From CAYNNQ01 sp051748085 (GTDB lineage: Bacteria > Desulfobacterota > Desulfovibrionia > Desulfovibrionales > Desulfonatronovibrionaceae): DNA of 20,516 nt. The notes under the pieces are model-generated. The model worked only from the letters and a program-made list of their open reading frames with translations. It did not search any database and had not been told where the DNA came from. Made by a program: the position numbers and the translations under genes. The stretch covers positions 1-20,516 of the forward strand of contig JBNJHA010000041.1 in the NCBI GenBank assembly GCA_051748085.1. Reading direction: 5' to 3'. Positions 14,342 through 20,516 of this stretch are shown piece after piece (position 1 is the first letter of the stretch; each line of letters starts with the position of its first letter).

Positions 14342-15856
14342 ATGATATATTTAAAAAACAATGGGTTATTCAACCGGGGGGCAGGCAAGTACATTCTCCT
14401 GGCGTTTGTTGCGCTTTCCCTGTCGCTCTGCGGGTGCGTTACGGTCGGGCCGGACTACACCCGCCCGGAAATGAATGCTTCATCAAACTGGAACTCTAAG
14501 CTGGAAAACGGACTGGAGAACGCCGCTGTAGACCAGAAAAATATAGCTGAGTGGTGGAAAAAACTAAATGATCCGGTATTAACAAAACTTGTGCGCCAAG
14601 CAGTGAACGGCAATCTGGATATGGCCATGGCCCGGGCAACATTGCAGGAAGCCAGGGCAAGGCGCGGACTTGCCGAAGCAGGCCAATTCCCTACCCTGGA
14701 CGCCAAGGGTTCAATCACCAAAGGTAAAGCGTCAAAAGACACCGGCAGCCCTGTGACTTCCAATACGCATGAACTGTACAATGCCGGTTTTGACGCCGGC
14801 TGGGAACTGGATATATTCGGCGGTGTAAGGCGGGCGGTGGAAGCGGCCCAAGCCGATCTTGAAGCGCAGAGGGAAAATTTACGCGATGTGTTGGTCAGTC
14901 TTTGTGCCGAAGTCGCTCTTAATTATGTCGAAATCCGCACTTATCAATCTCGGCTGGATATTGCCCGGAAAAACATCCGCATTCAGAAAAGGACCAGGGA
15001 TATCTCGAAATCCCTGCATGAAGCCGGGTTGGGCACCGCGCTTGAAGTCCAGCAAGCCAGCTACAATCTTTCCTCCACCCGCTCCAGGATTCCTTATCTG
15101 CAGGCCGGGTTGCAGGCCGCGAAAAACAGGTTGGCCGTACTCACCGGACAAAAGCCTGGGGCCCTGGAAAAAATGCTTTTTAAGCACAAACCGATCCCGA
15201 CAATCAACTCCAAAGTAGCCGTGGGTGTACCCGCGGAAACCCTGCGCCGCCGTCCGGATGTGCGCCGGGCTGAACGCAAATTAGCGGCCCAGACCGCGCG
15301 CATTGGAGAGGCCAAATCTGATTTGTTCCCCAAATTTCGTCTGTTGGGTTCCGTTGGATTGGAAACCATTGAACACGAGTCGAACTTTTTCCATTCCGAC
15401 TACAGCTTCTGGTCCATAGGACCGTCTGTTTCCTGGAACGTCTTCGACGCCGGCGCGATACGTCGCAATATCGAAATTCAATCCGCCAGACAGCAACAGC
15501 AGCTCATCAATTACGAAAAAACCGTACTCTCTGCTTTAGAAGAAACAGAAAACGCCTTGACAAATTTCGCCCGGGAGCAGGAAAGAAAAAGGGAGTTGAC
15601 AGATGCGGTCCATTCCGCGCGCAAGGCGGAAAATATGGCCAACGAAAACTATAAGGCGGGTCTGGTCGATTTCATAAATGTCCTGAGCACCCAAAGGGCG
15701 GTTTTGAATTACGAAGAGGAACTGGCCTTGAGCAAAGGCGCGCTCACTTCCAACCTGATAAGCCTGTACAAGGCCCTGGGCGGAGGATGGCAGAATTACT
15801 GGGAGGAGGAGACTTCCGGGGCCGCGAAGGATGCGGGGGAATCCTCCGAATCCTGA
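14342..15856 (+). CDS. Outer-membrane efflux lipoprotein (NodT/OprM family)
   Basis: The third part of the pump, a 504-residue trimeric outer-membrane channel and periplasmic tunnel. It has a lipoprotein signal ending SLSLCGC (acylated C32 expected), then VTVGPDYTRP, the classic NodT-family opening. Two related halves of the outer membrane factor fold follow: EWWKKLNDPVL through GWELDIFGGVRRAVEAA, and VPAETLRRRPDVRRAERKL through SWNVFDAGAIRRNIE. The end LISLYKALGGGWQ is typical; a 20-residue acidic, Ser-rich tail follows. AGGA lies eight bases before the ATG, ten bases beyond the pump stop. Its 3' end overlaps the antisense end of the DUF364 remnant by about 60 bases. I see no strong terminator after it. 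Confidence 0.95.
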   Translation: MIYLKNNGLFNRGAGKYILLAFVALSLSLCGCVTVGPDYTRPEMNASSNWNSKLENGLENAAVDQKNIAEWWKKLNDPVLTKLVRQAVNGNLDMAMARATLQEARARRGLAEAGQFPTLDAKGSITKGKASKDTGSPVTSNTHELYNAGFDAGWELDIFGGVRRAVEAAQADLEAQRENLRDVLVSLCAEVALNYVEIRTYQSRLDIARKNIRIQKRTRDISKSLHEAGLGTALEVQQASYNLSSTRSRIPYLQAGLQAAKNRLAVLTGQKPGALEKMLFKHKPIPTINSKVAVGVPAETLRRRPDVRRAERKLAAQTARIGEAKSDLFPKFRLLGSVGLETIEHESNFFHSDYSFWSIGPSVSWNVFDAGAIRRNIEIQSARQQQQLINYEKTVLSALEETENALTNFAREQERKRELTDAVHSARKAENMANENYKAGLVDFINVLSTQRAVLNYEEELALSKGALTSNLISLYKALGGGWQNYWEEETSGAAKDAGESSES

Positions 15857-16177
15857 ACTCCCAGGGCAATATACGGTTTGCGCCCATGTCGCTGCAGCAC
15901 CGGGGTCCCCTTGCCATGCCTCACCGCCCTGAAAATGGCTTCGAAATCAAGGGGAACGGTCCCGGCCAGGAAACTGACCGGGATAAAAAGAAAAGCTTCC
16001 GAACACAGGGGGAGGTGCTCGGCCCGAGGACAACCACCGGAACGCCGGCAGGCGCGTATCTCAGGGTGATTCCGCGGTTACGTTTATAATCGAAGTGGCG
16101 CTCAGGATAAGCGCGCATGAGCGCACGCCAAGACCGGCCGGGACTTCGGCGCTGTCTCTGTTTTGGCAAGAAAACAT
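15796..16177 (-). pseudogene. Frame-broken DUF364 (putative heavy-metal chelation) remnant
   Basis: Three overlapping minus-strand frames together give a DUF364-like (PF04016) C-terminal domain. Frame one (16177-about 16066) begins MFSCQNRDSAEVPAG after AAAGGGAG and includes LILSATSIINVTAE, like the family's TGS-LINGTLE. Frame two (about 16065-16010) gives LRYAPAGVPVVVLGPSTS. Frame three (about 16010-15796) gives PLCSEAFLFIPVSFLAGTV, then DFEAIFRAVRHGKGTP. The second shift falls at a run of five C (16008-16012), where one more C would restore the frame. The usual N-terminal half of the family is missing. Because the breaks are single-base, assembly error is possible, but the truncation argues for a pseudogene. 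It lies ten bases beyond the CxxC membrane protein gene, so it was probably co-transcribed with it and trmO. Confidence 0.7.
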
Positions 16178-16186
16178 GCACTCCCT

Positions 16187-16474
16187 TTACGTCCTTTTGC
16201 GCAAATCCATCCGAAAGATACGCTTGATCCCCTGGAAACAGAAAGCAAAAAAACCACCGACCGAGGCAAAGGAGGCCATGCCCACCGGACATCCCTGCCG
16301 ACCGCAGAACGGGCAAACGGAAAAAGCGGCATAAATCGCCCCGAAACTGAATACCGACATGATAAAACGGAAAAAAACCGGCCCAGGGCCTGCTTTCGCC
16401 CCTTTCTTCCCCTGAACGGCAAGCTTTGCACTGGCAGGGAAAATTATCCTCGACAGGCGGTTCGGTTTTATCAT
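16187..16474 (-). CDS. Small two-helix membrane protein with CxxCxxxxC loop
   Basis: A 95-residue protein with a basic N-terminus (1-28), a hydrophobic helix at about 33-53, the cysteine loop CPFCGRQGCPVG (C54, C57, C62), a second hydrophobic helix at about 64-82 (ASFASVGGFFAFCF) and a basic end (RIFRMDLRKRT). The topology puts the cysteines in the short loop between helices, suggesting a metal or disulfide site at the membrane face. Its ATG overlaps the trmO stop in an ATGA arrangement, which implies translational coupling. Other frames in this region are longer or similar but lack any such coherent pattern. I do not recognise a named family. The context (trmO before it, DUF364 remnant after it) hints at metal handling, as an inference only. 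Confidence 0.65.
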   Translation of the reverse strand: MIKPNRLSRIIFPASAKLAVQGKKGAKAGPGPVFFRFIMSVFSFGAIYAAFSVCPFCGRQGCPVGMASFASVGGFFAFCFQGIKRIFRMDLRKRT

Positions 16475-16980
16475 TTAAATGAACCGCTCTTTTGAGCATC
16501 ATAGCCTCTCCTGCCGCGTCTGGTCGCGTCGTCGTCGGCTATTTCTTCCTGCCAGCCGGAACGTACACTTTCCCGCCGGTCAAAACGCTGTATATAAGGT
16601 TTGATATCCAGAAGAGGAGTCCCGTCCAGGATATCCACATCACGGATATAAAGAATATTTTCCTCGATCCGGTCCAGGCGGACCAGGCTCATGCCCAGCT
16701 TGTTCGGCCGGTGCGGGGCGCGTACGGAAAATATGCCCTTTTCGCTCTCTCCCAGGTAAGGTTTAAAACGCAGGCAGATCTTTTTGGATTGATGGAAAAA
16801 ATAAAAAATATGTATGTGCGAGAATCCGCCCAAGTCCTCCAGACCAGGAGCATATTCGGGATCAACGCTTACGGTGCCCTCAATGCCCTCGCAATACACA
16901 GGCTGGGCCGGTATCCGGCATAAATCCGCATGCGGGGAATTGATCACCCCTATCGGCCTGAAAACGATTTCTTTCTGCAT
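16471..16980 (-). CDS. trmO: tRNA (N6-threonylcarbamoyladenosine37-N6)-methyltransferase, TsaA/TrmO family
   Basis: TrmO methylates N6 of t6A37 in tRNA, using S-adenosylmethionine bound in an unusual beta-barrel fold. The 169-residue product has the family blocks in order: FRPIGVINSPHAD at the N-terminus, GLEDLGGFSHIHIFYFFH, VRAPHRPNKLGMSLVRLDRI, and ILDGTPLLDIKPYIQRFD. Some TsaA relatives sit in metal-cofactor loci and may have other targets, so the substrate is inferred from family. The frame can open at a GTG (16984-16986), but the AAGGAG would overlap it. The ATG at 16978-16980 has correct spacing and was chosen. The stop overlaps the start of the next gene by four bases. A probable promoter lies at 17026-17054. 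The C-terminal 25 residues are charged (RRGRRGYDAQKSG) and variable. Confidence 0.92.
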   Translation of the reverse strand: MQKEIVFRPIGVINSPHADLCRIPAQPVYCEGIEGTVSVDPEYAPGLEDLGGFSHIHIFYFFHQSKKICLRFKPYLGESEKGIFSVRAPHRPNKLGMSLVRLDRIEENILYIRDVDILDGTPLLDIKPYIQRFDRRESVRSGWQEEIADDDATRRGRRGYDAQKSGSFK

Positions 16981-17025
16981 GAACACTCCTTAAAAGCCGC
17001 TGTCCAATTTCAACCCGGTTAAAGT

Positions 17026-17054
17026 AAAATACGAAACGCACCATAGAGGGTCAA
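17026..17054 (-). promoter_or_regulatory. Probable sigma70-type promoter of the trmO operon
   Basis: On the minus strand TTGACC (17049-17054) is followed after 17 bases by TATTTT (17026-17031). Transcription would start about 40 bases before the trmO ATG. Five of six -35 and four of six -10 bases match consensus. Confidence 0.5.
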
Positions 17055-17165
17055 TAACTGATTTATCATCTGTTTTAAGGACGTTTTTCAGCAAAACAAC
17101 AAACACGGATGCATACTTTGGCTGCCGTCCAGTCTGCAGTTCATATTATAAATTCATATAACTTC

Positions 17166-17276
17166 CTACTCTCGTTTCTCTGAATTTTCATTCATATCCT
17201 TAAAATTACCCTCACAATCGCTTGCGCAATCCGAAAGAGAGCATGCCGAACATCCAGAGCATCCCCGGCCCTTTTT
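17166..17276 (-). CDS. FeoB-associated Cys-rich membrane protein, C-terminal part only
   Basis: The 36 visible residues begin at the assembly gap with KKGRGCSGCSACSLSDCASD and end with an acidic and basic tail (DMNENSEKRE). A basic stretch followed by GCSGCSAC is how FeoB-associated Cys-rich proteins (PF12669) end after their single N-terminal membrane helix. Five cysteines fall within 16 residues. The missing helix and start, about 25-30 residues, would fit in a gap of roughly 100 bp. Two other minus-strand frames cross this piece but give no cysteine pattern. Members of the family accompany the ferrous iron transporter FeoB and are thought to aid iron passage. No feoA or feoB is visible, though one could be hidden in the gap if it is larger than shown. 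Confidence 0.6.
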   Translation of the reverse strand, partial: KKGRGCSGCSACSLSDCASDCEGNFKDMNENSEKRE

Positions 17277-17278
17277 GC

Positions 17279-17378
17279 NNNNNNNNNNNNNNNNNNNNNN
17301 NNNNNNNNNNNNNNNNNNNNNNNNNNNNNNNNNNNNNNNNNNNNNNNNNNNNNNNNNNNNNNNNNNNNNNNNNNNNNN
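17279..17378. other. Assembly gap (100 N)
   Basis: A run of exactly 100 undetermined bases, the conventional length for a scaffold gap of unknown size. It falls between the Cys-rich protein fragment and the DUF4198 gene, so gene adjacency across it is not proven. Confidence 0.99.
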
Positions 17379-18182
17379 CTAGTCCATCTCCCGGGCCTGG
17401 ACCCAGATGACCGCATCCTGGGAGAGTTCCTTGCCCTTGTATTCGGTCTCGGGGCCGACACCCAGGGCGCAAAATCCCCACCAGCCCTCGTGCGGGACGG
17501 CATAGACAAATTGTCCGTTTTTGTCCGCCTTGATGGTCTGAGTCACGAAGCAATCTTGCGGGGCCTCGACTTCCGCCTCTTTCTCGAATTCATTCTCGTT
17601 CATGTCCGGCTCGTGGTTCAGGAATTCCACCTCGATCTCGGCATAAGGCACCGGTTCGCTGTTTTTGAGCACCTCACCGCGAAAGACATTGCCTTCCCAC
17701 AGGCCGTAGGGCTTGTCCAAAGGCACGATTTCCGCCGGCAGACCAAGCCTTGAGTCCCAATCCGTGGGAATCCCCACGGTGTTGACCACCATTTTGGTCA
17801 TCTGCTGGATATAGCAATCCTCGTTGGACTCGTAATACGGAGCCGGAACCAGACCGAAAACCCAATCACCCATGCCGCGGGGCTTGAAACCGGCCTCATA
17901 GGCCTTTCCCGAGTTTGACAGGCTTTTCCACTCGATTTCCTTCAGGCTACCCGCAAGGTCCTTTTTCTTGCCCTTGTGGACAACGAAAAATTCCTCCGGC
18001 GTGCCCATATCCATGGTATGTCCGGCTTCGAAGGGATGGGTAAAGACCAGTTTCAAATCAAAGGCCTTGGGTTTAGTCATCGCCGAATCCGGAGTGTAGA
18101 GCATTTGAAAATGCGCGCTAGCCGGAGTTACGAAGAAAATCATAACGGCTGCCGCCAAAAATCCGAATAGTTTCAGTTTCAT
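17379..18182 (-). CDS. DUF4198 periplasmic protein, probable metal-uptake accessory
   Basis: The 267-residue protein has a clear signal peptide (MKLKLFGFLAAAVMIFFVTPASA) with the likely cut before HFQMLYTPDSA, leaving histidine as residue one of the mature form. The domain is DUF4198: LVFTHPFEAGHTMDM, PRGMGDWVFGLVPAPYYES, a beta-rich second part with NVFRGEVLKNSEPVPYAEIEVEF, then KADKNGQFVYAVPHEGWWGF. Family members (for example NikK-type proteins) accompany nickel, cobalt or other metal importers. The frame opens at 18248, but ATG 18180-18182 with GGGAGG seven to eight bases upstream and the signal peptide fix the start. The stop TAG touches the assembly gap; the sequence looks complete there. 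It follows the outer-membrane barrel gene on the same strand with repeat R2 copy B between them. Confidence 0.85.
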   Translation of the reverse strand: MKLKLFGFLAAAVMIFFVTPASAHFQMLYTPDSAMTKPKAFDLKLVFTHPFEAGHTMDMGTPEEFFVVHKGKKKDLAGSLKEIEWKSLSNSGKAYEAGFKPRGMGDWVFGLVPAPYYESNEDCYIQQMTKMVVNTVGIPTDWDSRLGLPAEIVPLDKPYGLWEGNVFRGEVLKNSEPVPYAEIEVEFLNHEPDMNENEFEKEAEVEAPQDCFVTQTIKADKNGQFVYAVPHEGWWGFCALGVGPETEYKGKELSQDAVIWVQAREMD

Positions 18183-18235
18183 GATTCCTCCCTTTTTAAT
18201 ATTCAATAACCGCTTAAAATACCATCTGATTATTG

Positions 18236-18259
18236 TCCGGAAATTCAAAAATTTCCGGA
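18236..18259. repeat. Repeat R2, copy B (perfect hairpin)
   Basis: TCCGGAAAT and ATTTCCGGA form a perfect nine-base stem around TCAAAA, lying in the 89 bp between the outer-membrane barrel gene and the DUF4198 gene. Transcribed in either direction it would fold into the same stable stem, so it may alter mRNA stability or translation between these genes. The TTTCCAATTCG flank seen in copies A and C is absent or heavily changed here. Confidence 0.8.
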
Positions 18260-18271
18260 TTTGAAAACAGT

Positions 18272-19279
18272 CTAAAATCTAAGTGCCAATTTCCCCACAA
18301 CCCGAAAATCCTCGGACAGCTGCTCCCCGTTCAGGTTCCTATATACAGGCACCGGCACCCCCACATCAAAATGCAACTTTTTATAAAACTTGAAGTGGAC
18401 TCCGGGGGTCAAATAAACTACGTGGCCTCCGGTTCCATCAACTTTCTGTCCTTCCAGCTTGGCCTTGCTCTTGACCACGCCGTTCAGTTCCATTTGCAGA
18501 TCGAACCATTCGTTCAAAGCATAGGCATAGCCCGCATTGTATTTGAGTGTATTCGGCTTCTCAAAGTCCTGGTCCCCCTTTTCTCCCTTTGTGGTCAAAT
18601 GGTACATGAGGTGTGAGGATACCCAGTGCCTGCCCATGATTTTGTGTGCGCCGAGCTCAAACAGGGGATCGACCGATCCCGAGCCGGTCTGCAAAAAACC
18701 GGGGCAACTCCCAAAGCTATCCTCTCCGTCCGTGGTACCGGTGGGCAACTGCACACCCAGACCGATCGCCAGATTCAGGGGGTCCTTTTTCCTTTGGGCG
18801 AAAATCCCGTATCGCCCGATAAGTTTGACATCTCCGATGCTTGAGTGATTGTCGGTAAAATCGTCCTTGAATGACTTGCGTTCCAGGTGCTTCTCAAAAT
18901 ACGGAATCACGAACCGGGCGTCGAAATTCTCAAAAAGCCCGGCCCTGAGTGTCAGCTGATACTTATTCAACCTCTTTTCCGAGCATTTTTTTCCGGGCTC
19001 TTCCCCCTTCTTTGGCCTTTCAAAGTCGATCCTGTGAGTTCCATCATACATCTGGTCCTGGTTAAAGTAAGTATACTTGAATATCGCACCCAGACCGCCC
19101 TTTTTATAAACGCCCCCGTTGCTCGAATTAATCATTCCCACCGGTCTGGGGCCTTTTTTCAAATTCGCCTTTTCGGGGCCATCCTCGGCTGATGCCGGAG
19201 AAAATAAACCCAGCCCAAAAAACATCAAGACGAGAAAAATGGCAACACTTTTCCCAATACTTAATTTATTCGCCAGCAT
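18272..19279 (-). CDS. Outer-membrane beta-barrel transporter-like protein
   Basis: A 335-residue exported protein. The signal peptide (residues 1-31, ending SPASA) is followed by EDGPEKANLKKGPRPVGMIN. The rest alternates amphipathic strands and turns, such as GLGAIFKYTYFNQ, YQLTLRAGLFENFDARFVIPY, IGDVKLIGRYGIF, LNLAIGLGVQLPTG and KLHFDVGVPVPVYR. It ends VVGKLALRF with the terminal Phe typical of barrels folded by the Bam machinery. The layout resembles the transporter/MetA-pathway-of-phenol-degradation superfamily (PF13557). The ATG has GGAGG eight bases upstream. Its place between a periplasmic binding protein and a DUF4198 protein suggests it admits a metal complex or similar substrate, which is inferred from context only. 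Confidence 0.8.
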   Translation of the reverse strand: MLANKLSIGKSVAIFLVLMFFGLGLFSPASAEDGPEKANLKKGPRPVGMINSSNGGVYKKGGLGAIFKYTYFNQDQMYDGTHRIDFERPKKGEEPGKKCSEKRLNKYQLTLRAGLFENFDARFVIPYFEKHLERKSFKDDFTDNHSSIGDVKLIGRYGIFAQRKKDPLNLAIGLGVQLPTGTTDGEDSFGSCPGFLQTGSGSVDPLFELGAHKIMGRHWVSSHLMYHLTTKGEKGDQDFEKPNTLKYNAGYAYALNEWFDLQMELNGVVKSKAKLEGQKVDGTGGHVVYLTPGVHFKFYKKLHFDVGVPVPVYRNLNGEQLSEDFRVVGKLALRF

Positions 19280-19301
19280 TCCTCATGCCTCCATTAATTA
19301 G

Positions 19302-19368
19302 TTCTTATCCGGAAATTCAAAAATTTTTGGATTTAGAAATATCAGGTTTCCAATTCGGAAATGAGATT
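19302..19368. repeat. Repeat R2, copy C (hairpin with conserved flank)
   Basis: The hairpin TCCGGAAATTC...ATTTTTGGA (19308-19331, one arm slightly mutated) with the upstream TTCTTA and the flank TTTCCAATTCGGAAAT matches copy A at 6921-6985 over about 65 bp. It lies in the leader region of the outer-membrane barrel gene, about 25 bases from its start codon. Confidence 0.75.
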
Positions 19369-19393
19369 TTTTTCTGTTTAACAAAGAAATTGA

Positions 19394-19437
19394 GTAATTA
19401 TGAGCGAGCGTATTCTAATACGTGATCGAATAATTAC
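19394..19437. repeat. Large imperfect inverted repeat before the barrel gene
   Basis: GTAATTAT at the left edge pairs with ATAATTAC at the right edge, and CGTATT pairs with AATACG near the centre (loop CT); the seven bases between these arms are largely unpaired. It lies 48 bp after the binding-protein stop (minus-strand sense) and 115 bp before the barrel start. It could be an operator for a dimeric regulator; a clear Fur box is not seen. Confidence 0.5.
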
Positions 19438-19484
19438 GATAATTGACGCAGTTAAACTGGAAAAGGGCCATTTACGGATGGAAA

Positions 19485-20480
19485 CTAATTACCTAATGCT
19501 ACGGCCCATTTGCGCAGAACCGAGGGATACTCGATCACTCCCGAATCTATATATCCGGGCAGGGAATATACCTTCATGTTTTTCAGGGCCTTGACATTTT
19601 TGGCTTCGGGCTCTTTTTGCACATACTTTTCCAAAGCCTTCTGCACCGCGAATGCGTCCCCGGTCATGACGATTATGTCCGGGTTAGCCTCTAACATTGG
19701 AGAAAGATCCAGTTCACCACGCCTTTTTCGGACCATGTAATGGCCTTTTGACGGCTTTTTCCCCTGGCTGAACACATTTCCGACATTTTCGCAGCCAAGC
19801 GGCTTTAAAAGGAATTTGTCCGCGTATCCATCCGAGGCCTCGATCCGCAAAAGGGAGTTGCCTGAAGACGGCTGATAGATTCCATTTATGACAACCACTT
19901 TTCTCCCAAGCGCATTCTTCGGTAAAAACTTACGCGCCCGTTGCATATCCTTTTTGTATCCAGAAATCAGCGAATCTGCTTTTTCCTCCACTTCGAAAAG
20001 TTCGGCCGTCCTGCGGATGGCCGGTTCTAGGCCCTTGGAAAAATCCACGTACTCGATATCAATGTCCATTCCCTTAACCATGGGCAAAACATCTTCCGGC
20101 TTTATCGGTTTATACAGGCAATATGGATTGTGCCCGGTGGAAATAATCAGCTTTTTAATGCCTCTTTTTTTAAGCGCGTCCGGAACTGCGTTTTTTCTTT
20201 TTTGGGTTATACAATTAGGGCAACCTAAAATCTCACTCGCGGTTTTAATTTTTTTGGCCATCGGCCACAGCCCGCCGCGTACGGACATAGCTTCCGGAAG
20301 CACACCCAGATTATAGGCGATATCTACCACCCGATCACCCACAACCACGGATTTCTTAAGCTCGGGCGGGGGAGTCCGCATACCGGCATGGGCGTTCGCC
20401 GCCAGAAAAATAGCCGCTAGCGAAGCCAGCACTGAAAACATAACCGAACCTATACCATAAACTCTGCTTAATTCCTTCAT
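19485..20480 (-). CDS. ABC transporter periplasmic substrate-binding protein (BtuF/FepB-like fold)
   Basis: A 331-residue exported protein with a signal peptide ending AANAHA (cut after A32) and no lipobox, so it is probably free in the periplasm. The rest has the cluster A-III/TroA-like pattern of iron-siderophore, haem and B12 binding proteins: VVVGDRVVDIAYNLGVLPEAM, KKRGIKKLIISTG, a long central helix, KVVVINGIYQ, then LEANPDIIVMTGDAF and the closing VKALKNMKVYSLPG...YPSVLRKWAVALG. Cysteines C87 and C90 (GCPNC) and C121 are unusual and might bind metal. AAGGAG lies six bases before the ATG. The matching permease and ATPase are not in the window; they would be expected further right on this strand. 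The ligand is unknown, with a metal chelate or corrinoid the leading guess. Confidence 0.85.
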   Translation of the reverse strand: MKELSRVYGIGSVMFSVLASLAAIFLAANAHAGMRTPPPELKKSVVVGDRVVDIAYNLGVLPEAMSVRGGLWPMAKKIKTASEILGCPNCITQKRKNAVPDALKKRGIKKLIISTGHNPYCLYKPIKPEDVLPMVKGMDIDIEYVDFSKGLEPAIRRTAELFEVEEKADSLISGYKKDMQRARKFLPKNALGRKVVVINGIYQPSSGNSLLRIEASDGYADKFLLKPLGCENVGNVFSQGKKPSKGHYMVRKRRGELDLSPMLEANPDIIVMTGDAFAVQKALEKYVQKEPEAKNVKALKNMKVYSLPGYIDSGVIEYPSVLRKWAVALGN

Positions 20481-20516
20481 TTTCTGCTCCTTGAACCATA
20501 CTATTCCCGGCCCGGC

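Noticed and set aside
15921..16502. A 193-codon minus-strand frame over the region after the efflux operon.
   Set aside because: It includes the middle piece of the DUF364 remnant but mixes it with out-of-frame sequence antisense to nothing; the 95-residue membrane protein and the three-frame remnant explain the region better.
17212..17278. The frame ending SFGLRKRL at the gap edge as a sorting-signal-like C-terminus.
   Set aside because: The sequence looks superficially like a hydrophobic-plus-basic tail, but the alternative frame gives a much more specific Cys-rich family signature.

Overview
The window reads as an accessory-rich chromosomal stretch of an anaerobic Gram-negative bacterium, most likely a sulfate-reducer-type deltaproteobacterium (Desulfobacterota, perhaps Desulfovibrionales). 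This placement is an inference from gene content: a CobK of the B12 pathway, a MTH1175/NifX-type protein with a Gly-rich tail, DUF2325, a FeoB-associated Cys-rich protein, several cyclic-di-GMP proteins, and a complete RND efflux operon with an outer-membrane lipoprotein. It is a draft assembly: a run of exactly 100 N (17279-17378) marks a scaffold gap of unknown true size.

Left part (1-4.4 kb): an AlkD-like DNA glycosylase; ribB under a textbook FMN riboswitch with a recognisable sigma70-type promoter; a cyclase-family metal hydrolase convergent with an amidohydrolase; and cobK. Short dispersed repeats and a 32-bp tandem repeat lie between these genes.

Centre-left (4.6-9.1 kb): a cyclic-di-GMP block. 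A multidomain protein (degenerate GGDEF, EAL, CBS pair, GGDEF) is followed by a compact HD-GYP protein with a four-cysteine N-terminus. The HD-GYP gene appears to start a small operon with a DUF2325 protein, a 53-residue Lys-rich small protein and a NifX-like protein with an RGG-like tail.

Centre (9.13-15.9 kb): a heavily decayed sigma54-dependent regulator on the minus strand, interrupted by a short element with imperfect inverted ends, lies immediately upstream of a complete tripartite RND efflux operon (adaptor, pump, outer-membrane lipoprotein).

Right part (15.8-20.5 kb), all on the minus strand: trmO is translationally coupled to a two-helix CxxCxxxxC membrane protein, followed by a frame-broken DUF364 (heavy-metal chelation) remnant. 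Beyond that lies a probable metal-uptake cluster reading leftward: a periplasmic binding protein, an outer-membrane beta-barrel, a DUF4198 periplasmic protein whose predicted mature N-terminus is histidine, the assembly gap, and the C-terminus of a FeoB-associated Cys-rich protein. Two families of intergenic repeats (R1, about 40-60 bp; R2, a perfect or near-perfect hairpin with a conserved flank) are scattered through the window. No tRNA, rRNA or CRISPR array was seen.
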